Positions 45,121 through 53,162 of a DNA stretch of 64,000 bases are shown here, piece by piece. A program made the position numbers and the translations under genes. Source of the DNA: Lentzea tibetensis (lineage in GTDB: Bacteria; Actinomycetota; Actinomycetes; Mycobacteriales; Pseudonocardiaceae). The stretch's first letter is position 1. The number at the start of each line of letters is the position of its first letter. The notes beneath the pieces were generated by a model that did not search any database, was not told where the DNA came from, and saw only the letters and a list, made by a program, of their open reading frames with translations. The stretch covers positions 296,439 to 360,438 of the forward strand of contig NZ_VOBR01000005.1 of NCBI RefSeq assembly GCF_007845675.1. Reading direction: 5' to 3'.

Positions 45121-45199
45121 ACCGCCAATGGTGTCATGTTCCGGGACGTGACGTAGACCGCCTGCACCGAAAAGCCTCACGACCCTAGGCTTCACCCTC

Positions 45200-46489
45200 A
45201 TGACCTCCACGGCGTTGCTCACCGACCACTACGAGCTGACCATGCTGGCCGCCGCGCTCAGGGATGGCACCGGCGATCGTCCCTGCGTGTTCGAGGTGTT
45301 CGCCCGGCGACTTCCGGATGGACGACGATACGGCGTGGTCGCCGGTGTGAACAGGTTGCTGGCCGCCATTCGAGACTTCACGTTCGGCGAAGCCGAGATC
45401 ACCCAGCTCCGCGACCACGCCGTTGTGGATGACGCAACGCTCGAGTGGCTCGCGAACTACCGGTTCACCGGACAGATCGACGGCTACCCCGAGGGCGAGC
45501 TGTACTTCCCCGGCTCGCCGATCCTCACGGTGCGCGCGTCGTTCGCCGAGGGCGTGGTGCTGGAGACGCTCGCGCTGTCGATCCTCAACCACGACAGCGC
45601 GATCGCGTCCGCCGCCGCACGCATGGTCAGCGCCGCCAACGGCCGCCGCATGATCGAGATGGGCTCGCGCCGCACGCACGAGGAAGCCGCCGTGGCATGC
45701 GCCCGCGCGGCGTACCTCGCCGGGTTCACCGCAACGTCGAACCTCGAAGCGGGGCGCAGGCACGGGATCCCGACCGCGGGCACCTGCGCGCACGCCTTCA
45801 CGCTGCTGCACGACAGCGAGGAGGCCGCGTTCCGCAGCCAGGTGGAGTCGCTCGGTGCGGACACCACGCTCCTCGTCGACACCTACGACATCACCGAGGG
45901 CATCAACAAAGCCGTCGCCATCGCGGGCGCCGAACTGGGTGCCGTGCGCATCGACTCCGGCGACCTCGGCGTCATGGCCAGGCAGGCCCGCGAGCAGCTC
46001 GACGCGCTGGGCGCCAAGAACACCCGCATCGTCGTGTCCGGCGACCTCGACGAGTACTCGATCGCCGCGCTGCGCGCCGAGCCGGTCGACGCGTACGGCG
46101 TCGGCACGTCGGTCGTCACCGGTTCCGGCGCCCCGACCGCGGGCATGGTCTACAAGCTGGTCGAAGTGGACGGTCGCCCGGTCGAGAAGCGCAGCTCCCA
46201 CAAGGAGTCCCGCGGTGGCTGGAAGGGCGCGGTGCGCAGGCACAAGGACACCGGCACCGCGCTGGAGGAGGTCGTCTTCCAGGCCGCCGACCAGCCCGAG
46301 GTCGGCCCGCACGACCGGCTGCTGCAGATCCCCCTGGTGCGCGATGGACAGCAGACCGACCAGGTGCCCACCCTGGAGCAGAGCCGCGAACGCCTGCGCG
46401 CCGCGCTCGTGAGCGTGCCGTGGGAAGGCCTCAAGCTGTCCCGCGGCGAGCCCGCGATCCCGACGGTCCACCTGAAGAAGGAGTCCTGA
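45200..46489 (+). CDS. pncB: Nicotinate phosphoribosyltransferase
   Basis: Converts nicotinate and PRPP to nicotinate mononucleotide in the NAD salvage pathway. The 429-residue protein has the family pattern: [41 protein letters not shown]-type start, [20 protein letters not shown] and [20 protein letters not shown], then [20 protein letters not shown]. It is one base before pncA and divergent from clpS, matching mycobacterial pncB1/clpS order. Confidence 0.95.
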   Translation: MTSTALLTDHYELTMLAAALRDGTGDRPCVFEVFARRLPDGRRYGVVAGVNRLLAAIRDFTFGEAEITQLRDHAVVDDATLEWLANYRFTGQIDGYPEGELYFPGSPILTVRASFAEGVVLETLALSILNHDSAIASAAARMVSAANGRRMIEMGSRRTHEEAAVACARAAYLAGFTATSNLEAGRRHGIPTAGTCAHAFTLLHDSEEAAFRSQVESLGADTTLLVDTYDITEGINKAVAIAGAELGAVRIDSGDLGVMARQAREQLDALGAKNTRIVVSGDLDEYSIAALRAEPVDAYGVGTSVVTGSGAPTAGMVYKLVEVDGRPVEKRSSHKESRGGWKGAVRRHKDTGTALEEVVFQAADQPEVGPHDRLLQIPLVRDGQQTDQVPTLEQSRERLRAALVSVPWEGLKLSRGEPAIPTVHLKKES

Positions 46490-46490
46490 C

Positions 46491-47048
46491 GTGAGCAAGG
46501 CGCTGATCGTCGTCGACGTGCAGAACGACTTCTGCGAGGGCGGCTCGCTCCCGGTCGCGGGTGGCGCGGCCGTCGCGGCGGCCATCTCGCGGCACATCGC
46601 GGAGAACGACTACGACCACGTGGTCGCGACCCGCGACTACCACGTCGATCCGGGTGCGCACTTCAGCGAGACGCCGGACTACGTCGACACGTGGCCGGTG
46701 CACTGCGTCGTCGGCACGCCGGGTGCGTCGTTCCACTCGGAGCTGGACGTCGCCCGGATCGAGGCCGTGTTCTCGAAGGGCAGGCACGCGGCCGCCTACT
46801 CGGGTTTCGAGGCGGAGAACGACCTGGCCGGTTGGCTGCGCGCGCACGAAGTGGACACCGTCGACGTCGTGGGGATCGCGACGGACCACTGCGTGCGCGC
46901 GACGGCGTTGGACGCCCAGCGCGAGGGCTTCCGCACCACGGTGCTCGTCGGGCTCACCGCGGGGGTGGCTCCGGCGACCGTGGAGACCGCACTGACCCAG
47001 CTGCGCGAGGCCGGTGTGGCCGTGAGTGGCCAGCGCGGTGGCCACTAA
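46491..47048 (+). CDS. pncA: Nicotinamidase
   Basis: Hydrolyses nicotinamide to nicotinate, feeding PncB next to it. The 185-residue isochorismatase-fold enzyme has the catalytic triad Asp9 (LIVVDVQNDF), Lys96 (VFSKGRHAAAYSGFE) and Cys134 (GIATDHCVRATALDA); metal ligands Asp49, His51 and His57 lie in ATRDYHVDPGAHF. GTG start one base after the pncB stop. Confidence 0.93.
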   Translation: MSKALIVVDVQNDFCEGGSLPVAGGAAVAAAISRHIAENDYDHVVATRDYHVDPGAHFSETPDYVDTWPVHCVVGTPGASFHSELDVARIEAVFSKGRHAAAYSGFEAENDLAGWLRAHEVDTVDVVGIATDHCVRATALDAQREGFRTTVLVGLTAGVAPATVETALTQLREAGVAVSGQRGGH

Positions 47049-47092
47049 CCCTTGCCGTGCCATTTCGTGTTCAGGCGGCCGGATCGTGGTGC

Positions 47093-47127
47093 CGCCCCCA
47101 CGTCCTCGTACTGGCAGTACGGGGGCG
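47093..47127 (+). terminator. Branched hairpin, probable pncA terminator
   Basis: CGTACT-GGC-AGTACG (47107-47121) is a perfect 6-bp hairpin, flanked by CGCCCC (47093-47098) and GGGGCG (47122-47127), which also pair if an 8-nt bulge is allowed. It lies 45 bp after pncA. Confidence 0.5.
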
Positions 47128-47207
47128 CCAGGTGATGGAGCGCTGCGCGGTGCCGCGAGCTGGCCTCTGGGCGCGGAATTGCCGGTGAGGATTGTGGCCA
47201 CCGCGCA

Positions 47208-47223
47208 GGGTCGTTCACGACCC
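47208..47223. terminator. Short hairpin between convergent genes
   Basis: GGGTCG-TTCA-CGACCC forms a perfect 6-bp stem 18 bp beyond the stop of the minus-strand secreted protein gene (ends 47241) and faces pncA. It could terminate either gene. Confidence 0.55.
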
Positions 47224-47240
47224 CAACCACTCACGATCCC

Positions 47241-47897
47241 TCATGGCGTCGGCGAGCAGGCCGCGGAACCGATGCTGACGGTTCCGCTGTACCCGGACGC
47301 GGGTTCGAACGTGATCCTGATCAGGTTCATCGTGATGCTGCCGTCGTTCGGCTCGGGCAGGATCACCTCGGCGAACTTGGCCTTGGCGAGCACCGTGCCG
47401 CCCTTCTTGATCTCGTGCACGTAGTTGGCCGGGATCTGCTGGGGCAGGCCGGTCCAGCCGCTCATGCCGCCGAGCGCCCATCCGGCGTTCGTGCCGTTCT
47501 GGGTCGCGTCGCAGGTGAGCCGCCACGAGCCGATCTTGAGACGCGGGCCGCCCTGCGCGACCAGCGCGGACAGCTCGAAGCCGGTGCCCTTCGCCTCGGA
47601 CTTGGTCGTGGTGACCCACTCCTCCTCGTTGACCACCGTGGTGGTGCACGTCGAGGTGGTCGCGCCGAACTTGACGCCCGTCTTCGTGACGGCGGGCGAG
47701 CCGCCGTTGACGGTGCCTGCCGCGTCCGGGTTGATAGCGCAGGGCGCGAGCGTGCCGATCACGACGGGGGCGCTGTTGCCCCTGGCGAAGTTGGCCGCGC
47801 CCGCCGATGCCTCACCTGCCGGAGTGGCCAGCGCGGGTACCGCGGTGACCAGCATGCCCGCGACTACTGCCGCCGACAGCAAACCGATCCGCTTCAT
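47241..47897 (-). CDS. Secreted choice-of-anchor P-like protein without anchor
   Basis: A 218-residue exported protein with a signal peptide at about residues 1-25 (MKRIGLLSAAVVAGML...ALATP). Its C-terminal region, GGTVLAKAKFAEVILPEPND then SITMNLIRITF, parallels the choice-of-anchor P protein at 49462-50235 (AIAEVIFNEQIKNKDGSLTV). It ends VSIGSAACSPTP, just where that protein goes on to its sorting tail, so it would be released or held by others. Four Cys may form disulfides. A shared 10-mer lies upstream of both genes. Confidence 0.75.
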   Translation of the reverse strand: MKRIGLLSAAVVAGMLVTAVPALATPAGEASAGAANFARGNSAPVVIGTLAPCAINPDAAGTVNGGSPAVTKTGVKFGATTSTCTTTVVNEEEWVTTTKSEAKGTGFELSALVAQGGPRLKIGSWRLTCDATQNGTNAGWALGGMSGWTGLPQQIPANYVHEIKKGGTVLAKAKFAEVILPEPNDGSITMNLIRITFEPASGYSGTVSIGSAACSPTP

Positions 47898-47975
47898 TGA
47901 TTGTCCCCTTCCAGAATCCCTCCGCTCGATCTTTGCGCTCAATGAGCCAGTCAGTAACAGCTCGGCACCCCATGT

Positions 47976-48011
47976 CACTCGGTCGTGCAATCGCAATTAC
48001 CCGACCGAGTG
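47976..48011 (-). terminator. Long-loop inverted repeat after wecB
   Basis: CACTCGGTCG (47976-47985) and CGACCGAGTG (48002-48011) are perfectly complementary with a 16-nt loop. It lies 30 bp beyond the wecB stop and 79 bp before the start of the next minus-strand gene, so it could be a terminator or an operator. Confidence 0.45.
47993..48002 (-). promoter_or_regulatory. Shared 10-mer GGGTAATTGC, copy upstream of the anchorless protein
   Basis: GCAATTACCC on the plus strand, GGGTAATTGC on the coding strand, lies about 96 bp before ATG 47897 and inside the loop region of the 47976-48011 repeat. The same ten bases recur at 50307-50316 upstream of the second choice-of-anchor P gene. A common activator or sigma-factor element is possible. 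Confidence 0.35.
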
Positions 48012-48040
48012 CACAGCGGGCTGTTAGTCACTGGATGAAT

Positions 48041-49213
48041 TCAACGAACGCCCGCGAGTGACTTGTGGGGATCGCGGCGCGGCAACGCGGTGGGCAGTCC
48101 GGCGAGCCGTTCGAGGGCGGCGCAGACCCGCACGGCGGCACGCCCGTCGCCGAACGGGTTGCGCCCCAGCGGCAGCCGCAGCCGGGAACCGAGCACCCAG
48201 CCGGCCTCCGCGAGGATCCGGGTGGTGTCCGTGCCGACGAGCCAGGCGCACCCGGCGTCGACGGCGAGCATGCGTTCGGTGGTCTCGCGCAGCACCAGCA
48301 CCGGGACGCCGAACGTCGGCGCCTCCTCCTGGATGCCACCGGAGTCGGTGAGCACGAGCGCCGCGCGGCGCAGCACGCGCACGAGGTCGGAGTAGTCGAG
48401 CGGTTCGGTGACGACGATGCGCTCGTGGCCGCCGAGCTCGGTGCGGACCTGGTCGCGCACCTCGGGGTTCGGGTGCGCGGGCACCAGCACGTGCACGTCG
48501 GGGTGGCGGTCCGCGATCGAGCGGACGGCGTGCAGCACGCGGGCGAGCGGACGTCCCCACGACTCACGGCGGTGCACGGTGAGCAGGACCAGGCGGTCGC
48601 CGCGCGCGTCGAGGCGGCGTTCCAGCGCGGCGAGCTCGGGGTCGTGCGCGGGCGGGTTGGCCAGCGCGACGCGCTGCACGGCGTCGACGACGGTGTTGCC
48701 GGTGACCACGATGTCGCTGTCCGGCAGGGACTCCCGCTCCAGCGCGTTGGCCGCGTCGTCGGTCGGGGCGAGGTGCAGCGAGGTGATGCGCGAGATCATC
48801 TGCCGGTTGCCCTCCTCGGGGAAGGGGCCGTACAGGTCGCCGGTGCGCAGGCCGGCTTCGAGGTGCGCGACGGGGATGCCGCGCCAGAACGCGGCGAGCG
48901 CGCCCGCCAGCGTGGTGGTCGTGTCGCCCTGCACCAGGACGACGGCCGGGTCGCGGTCGGTGAGCAGGCGGTCGAACTCGGGTAACAGGTTCGCGACCAG
49001 CTCGGCCTGGGTGCCGGTCTGCCTCGGCACGTCCAGCCGGACGTCGGGGACGAGGTCGAACGCGTCGAGCGCCTGCTCGACCATGCCCGCGTGCTGTCCG
49101 CTGTGGACGATCGTGGGGCGCAGCGACGGGTGCCCCCTGAGTGCGATCGCCACCGGGGCGATCTTGACGGCTTCCGGTCTGGTTCCTGCTACTAGAAGTA
49201 CTTCCTTGCTCAT
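48041..49213 (-). CDS. wecB: UDP-N-acetylglucosamine 2-epimerase (non-hydrolysing)
   Basis: Interconverts UDP-GlcNAc and UDP-ManNAc for surface glycans. The 390-residue GT-B-fold protein has VAGTRPEAVKIAPVAIAL, IVHSGQHAGMVEQ, VLVQGDTTTTLAGALAAFW and LTDSGGIQEEAPTFGVPVLV, as in WecB/MnaA. It lies between the two choice-of-anchor P type genes and near a glycosyltransferase, suggesting it supplies a sugar for a polymer or glycan linked to that system. GGAAGGAAG precedes the ATG. Confidence 0.93.
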   Translation of the reverse strand: MSKEVLLVAGTRPEAVKIAPVAIALRGHPSLRPTIVHSGQHAGMVEQALDAFDLVPDVRLDVPRQTGTQAELVANLLPEFDRLLTDRDPAVVLVQGDTTTTLAGALAAFWRGIPVAHLEAGLRTGDLYGPFPEEGNRQMISRITSLHLAPTDDAANALERESLPDSDIVVTGNTVVDAVQRVALANPPAHDPELAALERRLDARGDRLVLLTVHRRESWGRPLARVLHAVRSIADRHPDVHVLVPAHPNPEVRDQVRTELGGHERIVVTEPLDYSDLVRVLRRAALVLTDSGGIQEEAPTFGVPVLVLRETTERMLAVDAGCAWLVGTDTTRILAEAGWVLGSRLRLPLGRNPFGDGRAAVRVCAALERLAGLPTALPRRDPHKSLAGVR

Positions 49214-49231
49214 GTCTTCCTTCCGTGGGAA

Positions 49232-49270
49232 GGGGATCCGGCGGGGTTGGGGGCGACCCCGCCGGACCCC
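49232..49270 (-). terminator. Hairpin terminator between LAXTG gene and wecB
   Basis: CCGGCGGGGT (49238-49247) pairs with ACCCCGCCGG (49256-49265), extended by GGGG/CCCC with a bulge. It lies 5 bp after the LAXTG gene stop and just before the wecB Shine-Dalgarno. It may end or attenuate the anchor-P/LAXTG transcript. Confidence 0.6.
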
Positions 49271-49274
49271 CTCT

Positions 49275-49451
49275 TCACTCGGCCTTCACCGAGACGGCGC
49301 GACGGCGCTTGCGCGTCGCGTGCAGGAGCAGCGCTCCGGCCACGAGCAGCACGACGCCGGCGGTGATCCACCACGTCACGTCCGCTCCGGTGACCGCGAG
49401 CGAGCCGACGCCCGTGCCTACGGCCACCCCGCTACCGGGGACCTTGTACAT
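49275..49451 (-). CDS. 58-residue peptide with LAVTG sorting signal
   Basis: A tiny protein made up almost only of a cell-wall sorting signal: LAVTG (18-22), a TM helix (about 25-44, WWITAGVVLLVAGALLL) and a basic tail RKRRR (47-51). LAXTG is the target of class E sortases in actinobacteria. No N-terminal signal peptide is seen, which is odd for a sortase substrate. A Shine-Dalgarno (TAGGAG) overlaps the stop of the choice-of-anchor P gene just upstream, so its translation is coupled to that gene. No sortase gene is in the window. Confidence 0.65.
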   Translation of the reverse strand: MYKVPGSGVAVGTGVGSLAVTGADVTWWITAGVVLLVAGALLLHATRKRRRAVSVKAE

Positions 49452-49461
49452 GCGCTGGCTC

Positions 49462-50235
49462 CTAGGCGGCGTTGAGCGCGTTGCGCCTGCGGATCGCGGT
49501 GAACCCGACGGGCACCGCGACGAGACCCAGCAGGCCGAGTCCGATCCACAGGCCGGCACCGGACGCCATCGGGATGGGCAGGCCGGCCGGGCCGCACGTG
49601 GCCGATGACAGGATCAGGTCGCCGGTCCCGATGGAACCGAGCTTGCCCTGCAACAACTTCACGTGGATCGCGTTGACGGTGAGGCTGCCGTCCTTGTTCT
49701 TGATCTGCTCGTTGAAGATCACCTCGGCGATCGCGATGTCGAGCAGCTGCACGTCCAGCTTCGTGTTCGGCGCCGGATCGGCGTTGACCTGGCCCAGCTT
49801 GCCGAGGTTCACCCCGGCCAGCTTCGACTTGCCGGTGACACCCTTCTGGGTGGCCTCGCACTCCGCCTCGACCAGCTCCGCGGTGATCTTGCCGGTCACC
49901 TTGCTCAGCAGGTCCAGCCGGACGTCCGCGGTGCTCGCCCGCGAGTACACCCCGCCGGTCTTCTCGTCCCGCGACGCCGACGTGTTGATCACGCCGGTCT
50001 TCAGGACGCCGGTGAGGTCCACGCCCACGAACGTGTTCTTCGTGGGACCGTTCGCATCGGCTGCGGCGAACGGGCCGGCAGACACCGCCGGGCTGTTCAG
50101 CAGCGTCAGGTTGAGCTTCGCGCCGTAGGCCGAGGCGTCCCCCGGTGCAGCTGAGGCCGGTGCGGCACCGACCAGCAGCGCCGCGATGGCGACCACACCG
50201 GCCAGGCCACCGCGACGCGTCATTCGCACACGCAT
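49462..50235 (-). CDS. Choice-of-anchor P family surface protein with exosortase-type tail
   Basis: A 257-residue exported protein. Signal peptide 1-29 (LAGVVAIAALLVGAAPASA). The body (ASAYGAKLNLTLLNSPAV, then AIAEVIFNEQIKNKDGSLTV) matches, by pattern, the choice-of-anchor P family. It ends with a short motif LPIP-MASG (219-226), a TM helix (227-248) and RRR (249-251), the tripartite plan of exosortase targets. A divergent exosortase-like gene is 295 bp away, so it is the likely substrate. ATG 50235 is chosen for the AAAGGA upstream; ATG 50223 is possible. Confidence 0.82.
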   Translation of the reverse strand: MRVRMTRRGGLAGVVAIAALLVGAAPASAAPGDASAYGAKLNLTLLNSPAVSAGPFAAADANGPTKNTFVGVDLTGVLKTGVINTSASRDEKTGGVYSRASTADVRLDLLSKVTGKITAELVEAECEATQKGVTGKSKLAGVNLGKLGQVNADPAPNTKLDVQLLDIAIAEVIFNEQIKNKDGSLTVNAIHVKLLQGKLGSIGTGDLILSSATCGPAGLPIPMASGAGLWIGLGLLGLVAVPVGFTAIRRRNALNAA

Positions 50236-50278
50236 GTAGCTCTTTTTCCTTTCCTCCGGGGCCTTCCAGAGCGCGGTC

Positions 50279-50293
50279 GAACCAATCTGGTTC
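50279..50293. promoter_or_regulatory. 15-bp palindrome upstream of the anchor-P gene
   Basis: GAACCA-ATC-TGGTTC is a perfect inverted repeat 44 bp before ATG 50235, in the divergent region shared with the exosortase-like gene. Operator function is inferred. Confidence 0.45.
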
Positions 50294-50306
50294 ACGCATC
50301 TGGGGG

Positions 50307-50316
50307 GCAATTACCC
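50307..50316 (-). promoter_or_regulatory. Shared 10-mer GGGTAATTGC, copy upstream of the anchor-P gene
   Basis: The same ten bases as at 47993-48002, 72 bp before ATG 50235 and in the same orientation relative to the gene. See that entry for the comparison. Confidence 0.35.
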
Positions 50317-50530
50317 AGATCGGCTTTCCAACGGGGGAATTGAGGGTTACTCCCCGTATCTAGTGACGCGACCACCCAGAACGCCCAATCGAGACCACTC
50401 ATCGTGCGTTTCTGTGGCGAAAACGGGTGAAGGCGTCACCCGATCCGGGGGTGAGGGCTGACGTTGTGTGGACCGATGGCCTTGGGTGTAGCCCGTCTGG
50501 GCGCTCTCCATCGGTGGAAAGGATCCTGGG

Positions 50531-51049
50531 GTGACGCTTGCCGTCCGCCGCACCGCCTTCCCGAGCCGGGTGACGGTCGTCGTCCTGCTCGCCGCAGCCG
50601 CCGGTCTGGTGCTCGCGCACCGCCTGTACCGGACTGCTGAGATCTCGCTGTCCGGCGCGGTGCTCGCACTGCTCAGCTCGGACGGCGTGCACGTGGCCGC
50701 TGAACGGCAGACCGTCTACTTCGGACTCGGCTCGGACACGCCGCTCGGGCTGCGCATGACGCCCGAGTGCACGTCCGCGTTCCTGGTGCTGCCGCTGCTC
50801 GTGGTCGGTGCTGTGATGATCGCGCTGCGGCCGCGCATCCAGCAGCGCGTCCTGGTCGCACTGGGGGTCGCCGCGCTGGCGGTGGTGATCGTCAACCAGT
50901 TCCGCGTGCTCACGCTCGTCGGGCTGGTGAAGTGGCTGGGCGTCGACACCGGGTACTACTGGGGCCACACGCTGCTGGGTTCCATGGTCAGCGTGTTCGG
51001 CGGCGCGGCCGCGCTCGTCGCTTTCGTCTGGCTGGCCACGCGGAAGTGA
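50531..51049 (+). CDS. Exosortase-like membrane transpeptidase (XrtP-like)
   Basis: A 172-residue protein with about five TM helices and the exosortase/archaeosortase catalytic residues: Cys80 in MTPECTSAFLVLPLL, Arg125 in VNQFRVLTLVG and His146 in YYWGHTLLGSMVSVFGG. The family removes the C-terminal motif-TM-Arg tail of target proteins and links them to a lipid or glycan. I recall exosortase P being associated with choice-of-anchor P proteins; here the divergent neighbour has just such a tail. GGAAAGG precedes the GTG. It lies 34 bp before the glycosyltransferase gene. Confidence 0.82.
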   Translation: MTLAVRRTAFPSRVTVVVLLAAAAGLVLAHRLYRTAEISLSGAVLALLSSDGVHVAAERQTVYFGLGSDTPLGLRMTPECTSAFLVLPLLVVGAVMIALRPRIQQRVLVALGVAALAVVIVNQFRVLTLVGLVKWLGVDTGYYWGHTLLGSMVSVFGGAAALVAFVWLATRK

Positions 51050-51083
51050 ACCGCGCCGACGTACTTTTCGCAGCGGAGGCGCC

Positions 51084-52457
51084 ATGAACTTGGACCTGGT
51101 TCTCGGGTTCACGCAGGCGCTCGCTCTCACCATGAGCGTGGCCTTCGTGACGTACGTCTTCGTGATCGTGGTGCCGTACCTGAGACGCAAGCCGGCGCCG
51201 CTGGGCGTGCCGAACTCGCTGGAGTGGCACTTCTTCGTGCCCTGCCGCGACGAGGAGGCCGTCATCGGCGACACGATCAGGTACCTGCGCGGGCACTTCC
51301 CCATCGCGCACGTGTGGGTCATCGACGACGACTCCGACGACAAGACCGCCGGTGTCGTGCGGATGCTGCGGCGCAACGGCGGCGAGACCGACAAGCACAT
51401 CCACCTGGTGCAGCGGCACCGCCCGCAGGCGCGCACCGGCAAGGGCGACGCGCTGAACGACGCCTACCGCACGGTCAAGATGTGGATGGGGCGGCACGCG
51501 GACGCCGACCGCGCGATCATCGTGGTGGTGGACGCGGACGGCCGTCCCGGCACCAACTGCCTCGAGGTGTGCGCGGCGGAGCACCTGTTCGGCGACCCGC
51601 GGATCGGTGCCGTGCAGGTGGACGTCCGGATGATCAACAAGGGTGAGCGACAGGTCGGCGTCGCGCGCTGGCGCCGGTTCTTCGGCGCCTCGCTGGTGCG
51701 CATGCAGGACCTGGAGTTCCGCACGGCCATCGCGGCGATCCAGATGTCGCGCGGCGTCAGCGGCACGATCTCCATGGGCGGCAACGGCCAGTTCACCCGA
51801 CTGTCCGCTTTGGACTCGATCGCGGGCCCGACCGGCAGCCCGTGGCGCGGGTCGCTGCTGGAGGACTTCGAGCTCGGCGTGCACCTGCTGACCGCGGGCT
51901 GGCGCACCGGGTTCACCATGGACACGCACGTGAACCAGGAGGGCCTGTACAGCCTGCGGCGGTTCCTCGCGCAACGCACGCGCTGGGGTCAGGGGACGAT
52001 GCAGTGCATGCGGTACCTGCGCCGCATCTGGGACTCCGAGCACCTGTCCACGCTGGGCGCCGCGGAGATGATGTACTACCTCGCCCAGCCGTGGATGCAG
52101 CTGCTCGGCACGCTCATCTACCCGATCCCGATGTTCCTGATGGGGTGGCGGTTCCTGACAGATCCCGGCGAGGTCGCGGCGTGGTTCTTCGACGGTGCCT
52201 GGATTCTGTTCGCGGTCTATGGTGCGTTCGGACTACTGCCGTTCGTCCTCTGGGGACCCGTCTACCGCGCCAGGTGCGAACCGGGTACGTCCGTGTGGCG
52301 GTCCATCGGCTACGGATTCGGCTACGCGCTCTACATCTACACCTTCTACATCACGTCGTGGCGCGCGCTGATTCGCTTGGTGCGCGGGCACAACGGGTGG
52401 ACGAAGACCCGCCGCAACACCGAGCACGTCGCAGGCAAGGTGGCACTGGATCACTGA
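51084..52457 (+). CDS. Glycosyltransferase family 2, processive type membrane enzyme
   Basis: A 457-residue enzyme with an N-terminal TM helix, a GT2 domain (VIDDDSDD at 79-86; VVDADGRPG at 149-157; LEDFELG at 259-265; QRTRW at 297-301) and about four C-terminal TM helices. The D, DxD, ED, QxxRW set is that of cellulose/hyaluronan/poly-GlcNAc synthases. It follows the exosortase-like gene, so it may build the glycan to which sorted proteins are linked. GGAGG before the ATG. Confidence 0.9.
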   Translation: MNLDLVLGFTQALALTMSVAFVTYVFVIVVPYLRRKPAPLGVPNSLEWHFFVPCRDEEAVIGDTIRYLRGHFPIAHVWVIDDDSDDKTAGVVRMLRRNGGETDKHIHLVQRHRPQARTGKGDALNDAYRTVKMWMGRHADADRAIIVVVDADGRPGTNCLEVCAAEHLFGDPRIGAVQVDVRMINKGERQVGVARWRRFFGASLVRMQDLEFRTAIAAIQMSRGVSGTISMGGNGQFTRLSALDSIAGPTGSPWRGSLLEDFELGVHLLTAGWRTGFTMDTHVNQEGLYSLRRFLAQRTRWGQGTMQCMRYLRRIWDSEHLSTLGAAEMMYYLAQPWMQLLGTLIYPIPMFLMGWRFLTDPGEVAAWFFDGAWILFAVYGAFGLLPFVLWGPVYRARCEPGTSVWRSIGYGFGYALYIYTFYITSWRALIRLVRGHNGWTKTRRNTEHVAGKVALDH

Positions 52458-52564
52458 TGGTGTGTGTCGTGTCACTCGGATGTGATTTGTAGGCAATCGA
52501 CAAAGACCTGCGGCTGTTCGCCGTTTAGCCTCCGAAGTGGAACAGGTGGAAACCGCAGGAGGCC

Positions 52565-53152
52565 GTGGTGTCCGTACTCGCCGTGTCGTCAAGGCGTCGC
52601 GTGGTGCTCGCCGACCTCGTGTCGACCTCTGTCGTGCGCGACCTCGCTCTGGTCGCCACCGGCGCCGTCGTGGTCGGGCTCGCCGCCCAGATCGCCGTGC
52701 CCATCCCGGGATCCCCTGTCCCGCTGACCGGTCAGACGTTCGCCGCGCTGCTCGTCGGCGCGTCGCTCGGCTGGCAGCGCGGTGCCACCTCGATGCTGCT
52801 GTACCTGATCGCGGGTGTGGCCGGTGTGCCGTGGTTCCAGGGCGGCACGTCCGGTGCGCCGGTGTCGCTCGGGTACGTCGTCGGGTTCGTGTTCGCGGGC
52901 GCGCTCGTGGGTGGGCTGGCGTCGCGCGGTGGTGACCGCACGCCGTTGCGGACGGTCGGCACGATGGCGCTCGGCAACCTGGTGATCTACGCGGTCGGTG
53001 TGCCGTGGCTGATGGCCGCCGCGTCGATCGGCTTCTCCCGTGCCGTCGCGGTCGGGGTGCTGCCGTTCCTGCTGGGTGACGCGGTCAAGATCGCGCTGGC
53101 GGCGGGTCTGCTGCCGGGCGCGTGGGCGCTGGTGCACCGCTTCCGCCGGTAG
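52565..53152 (+). CDS. bioY: BioY biotin ECF transporter S component
   Basis: A 195-residue membrane protein that captures biotin for an ECF transporter. It shows the BioY pattern: IAVPIPGSPVPLTGQTFAAL, VGASLGWQRGATSMLLYLIA, GVPWFQGGTSG and LGYVVGFVFAGALVGGLASR. AGGAGG lies just before GTG 52565 (GTG 52568 is equally good). BioM and BioN genes are not adjacent, so a shared ECF module is likely. Confidence 0.92.
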   Translation: MVSVLAVSSRRRVVLADLVSTSVVRDLALVATGAVVVGLAAQIAVPIPGSPVPLTGQTFAALLVGASLGWQRGATSMLLYLIAGVAGVPWFQGGTSGAPVSLGYVVGFVFAGALVGGLASRGGDRTPLRTVGTMALGNLVIYAVGVPWLMAAASIGFSRAVAVGVLPFLLGDAVKIALAAGLLPGAWALVHRFRR

Positions 53153-53162
53153 CGTCGATCGC

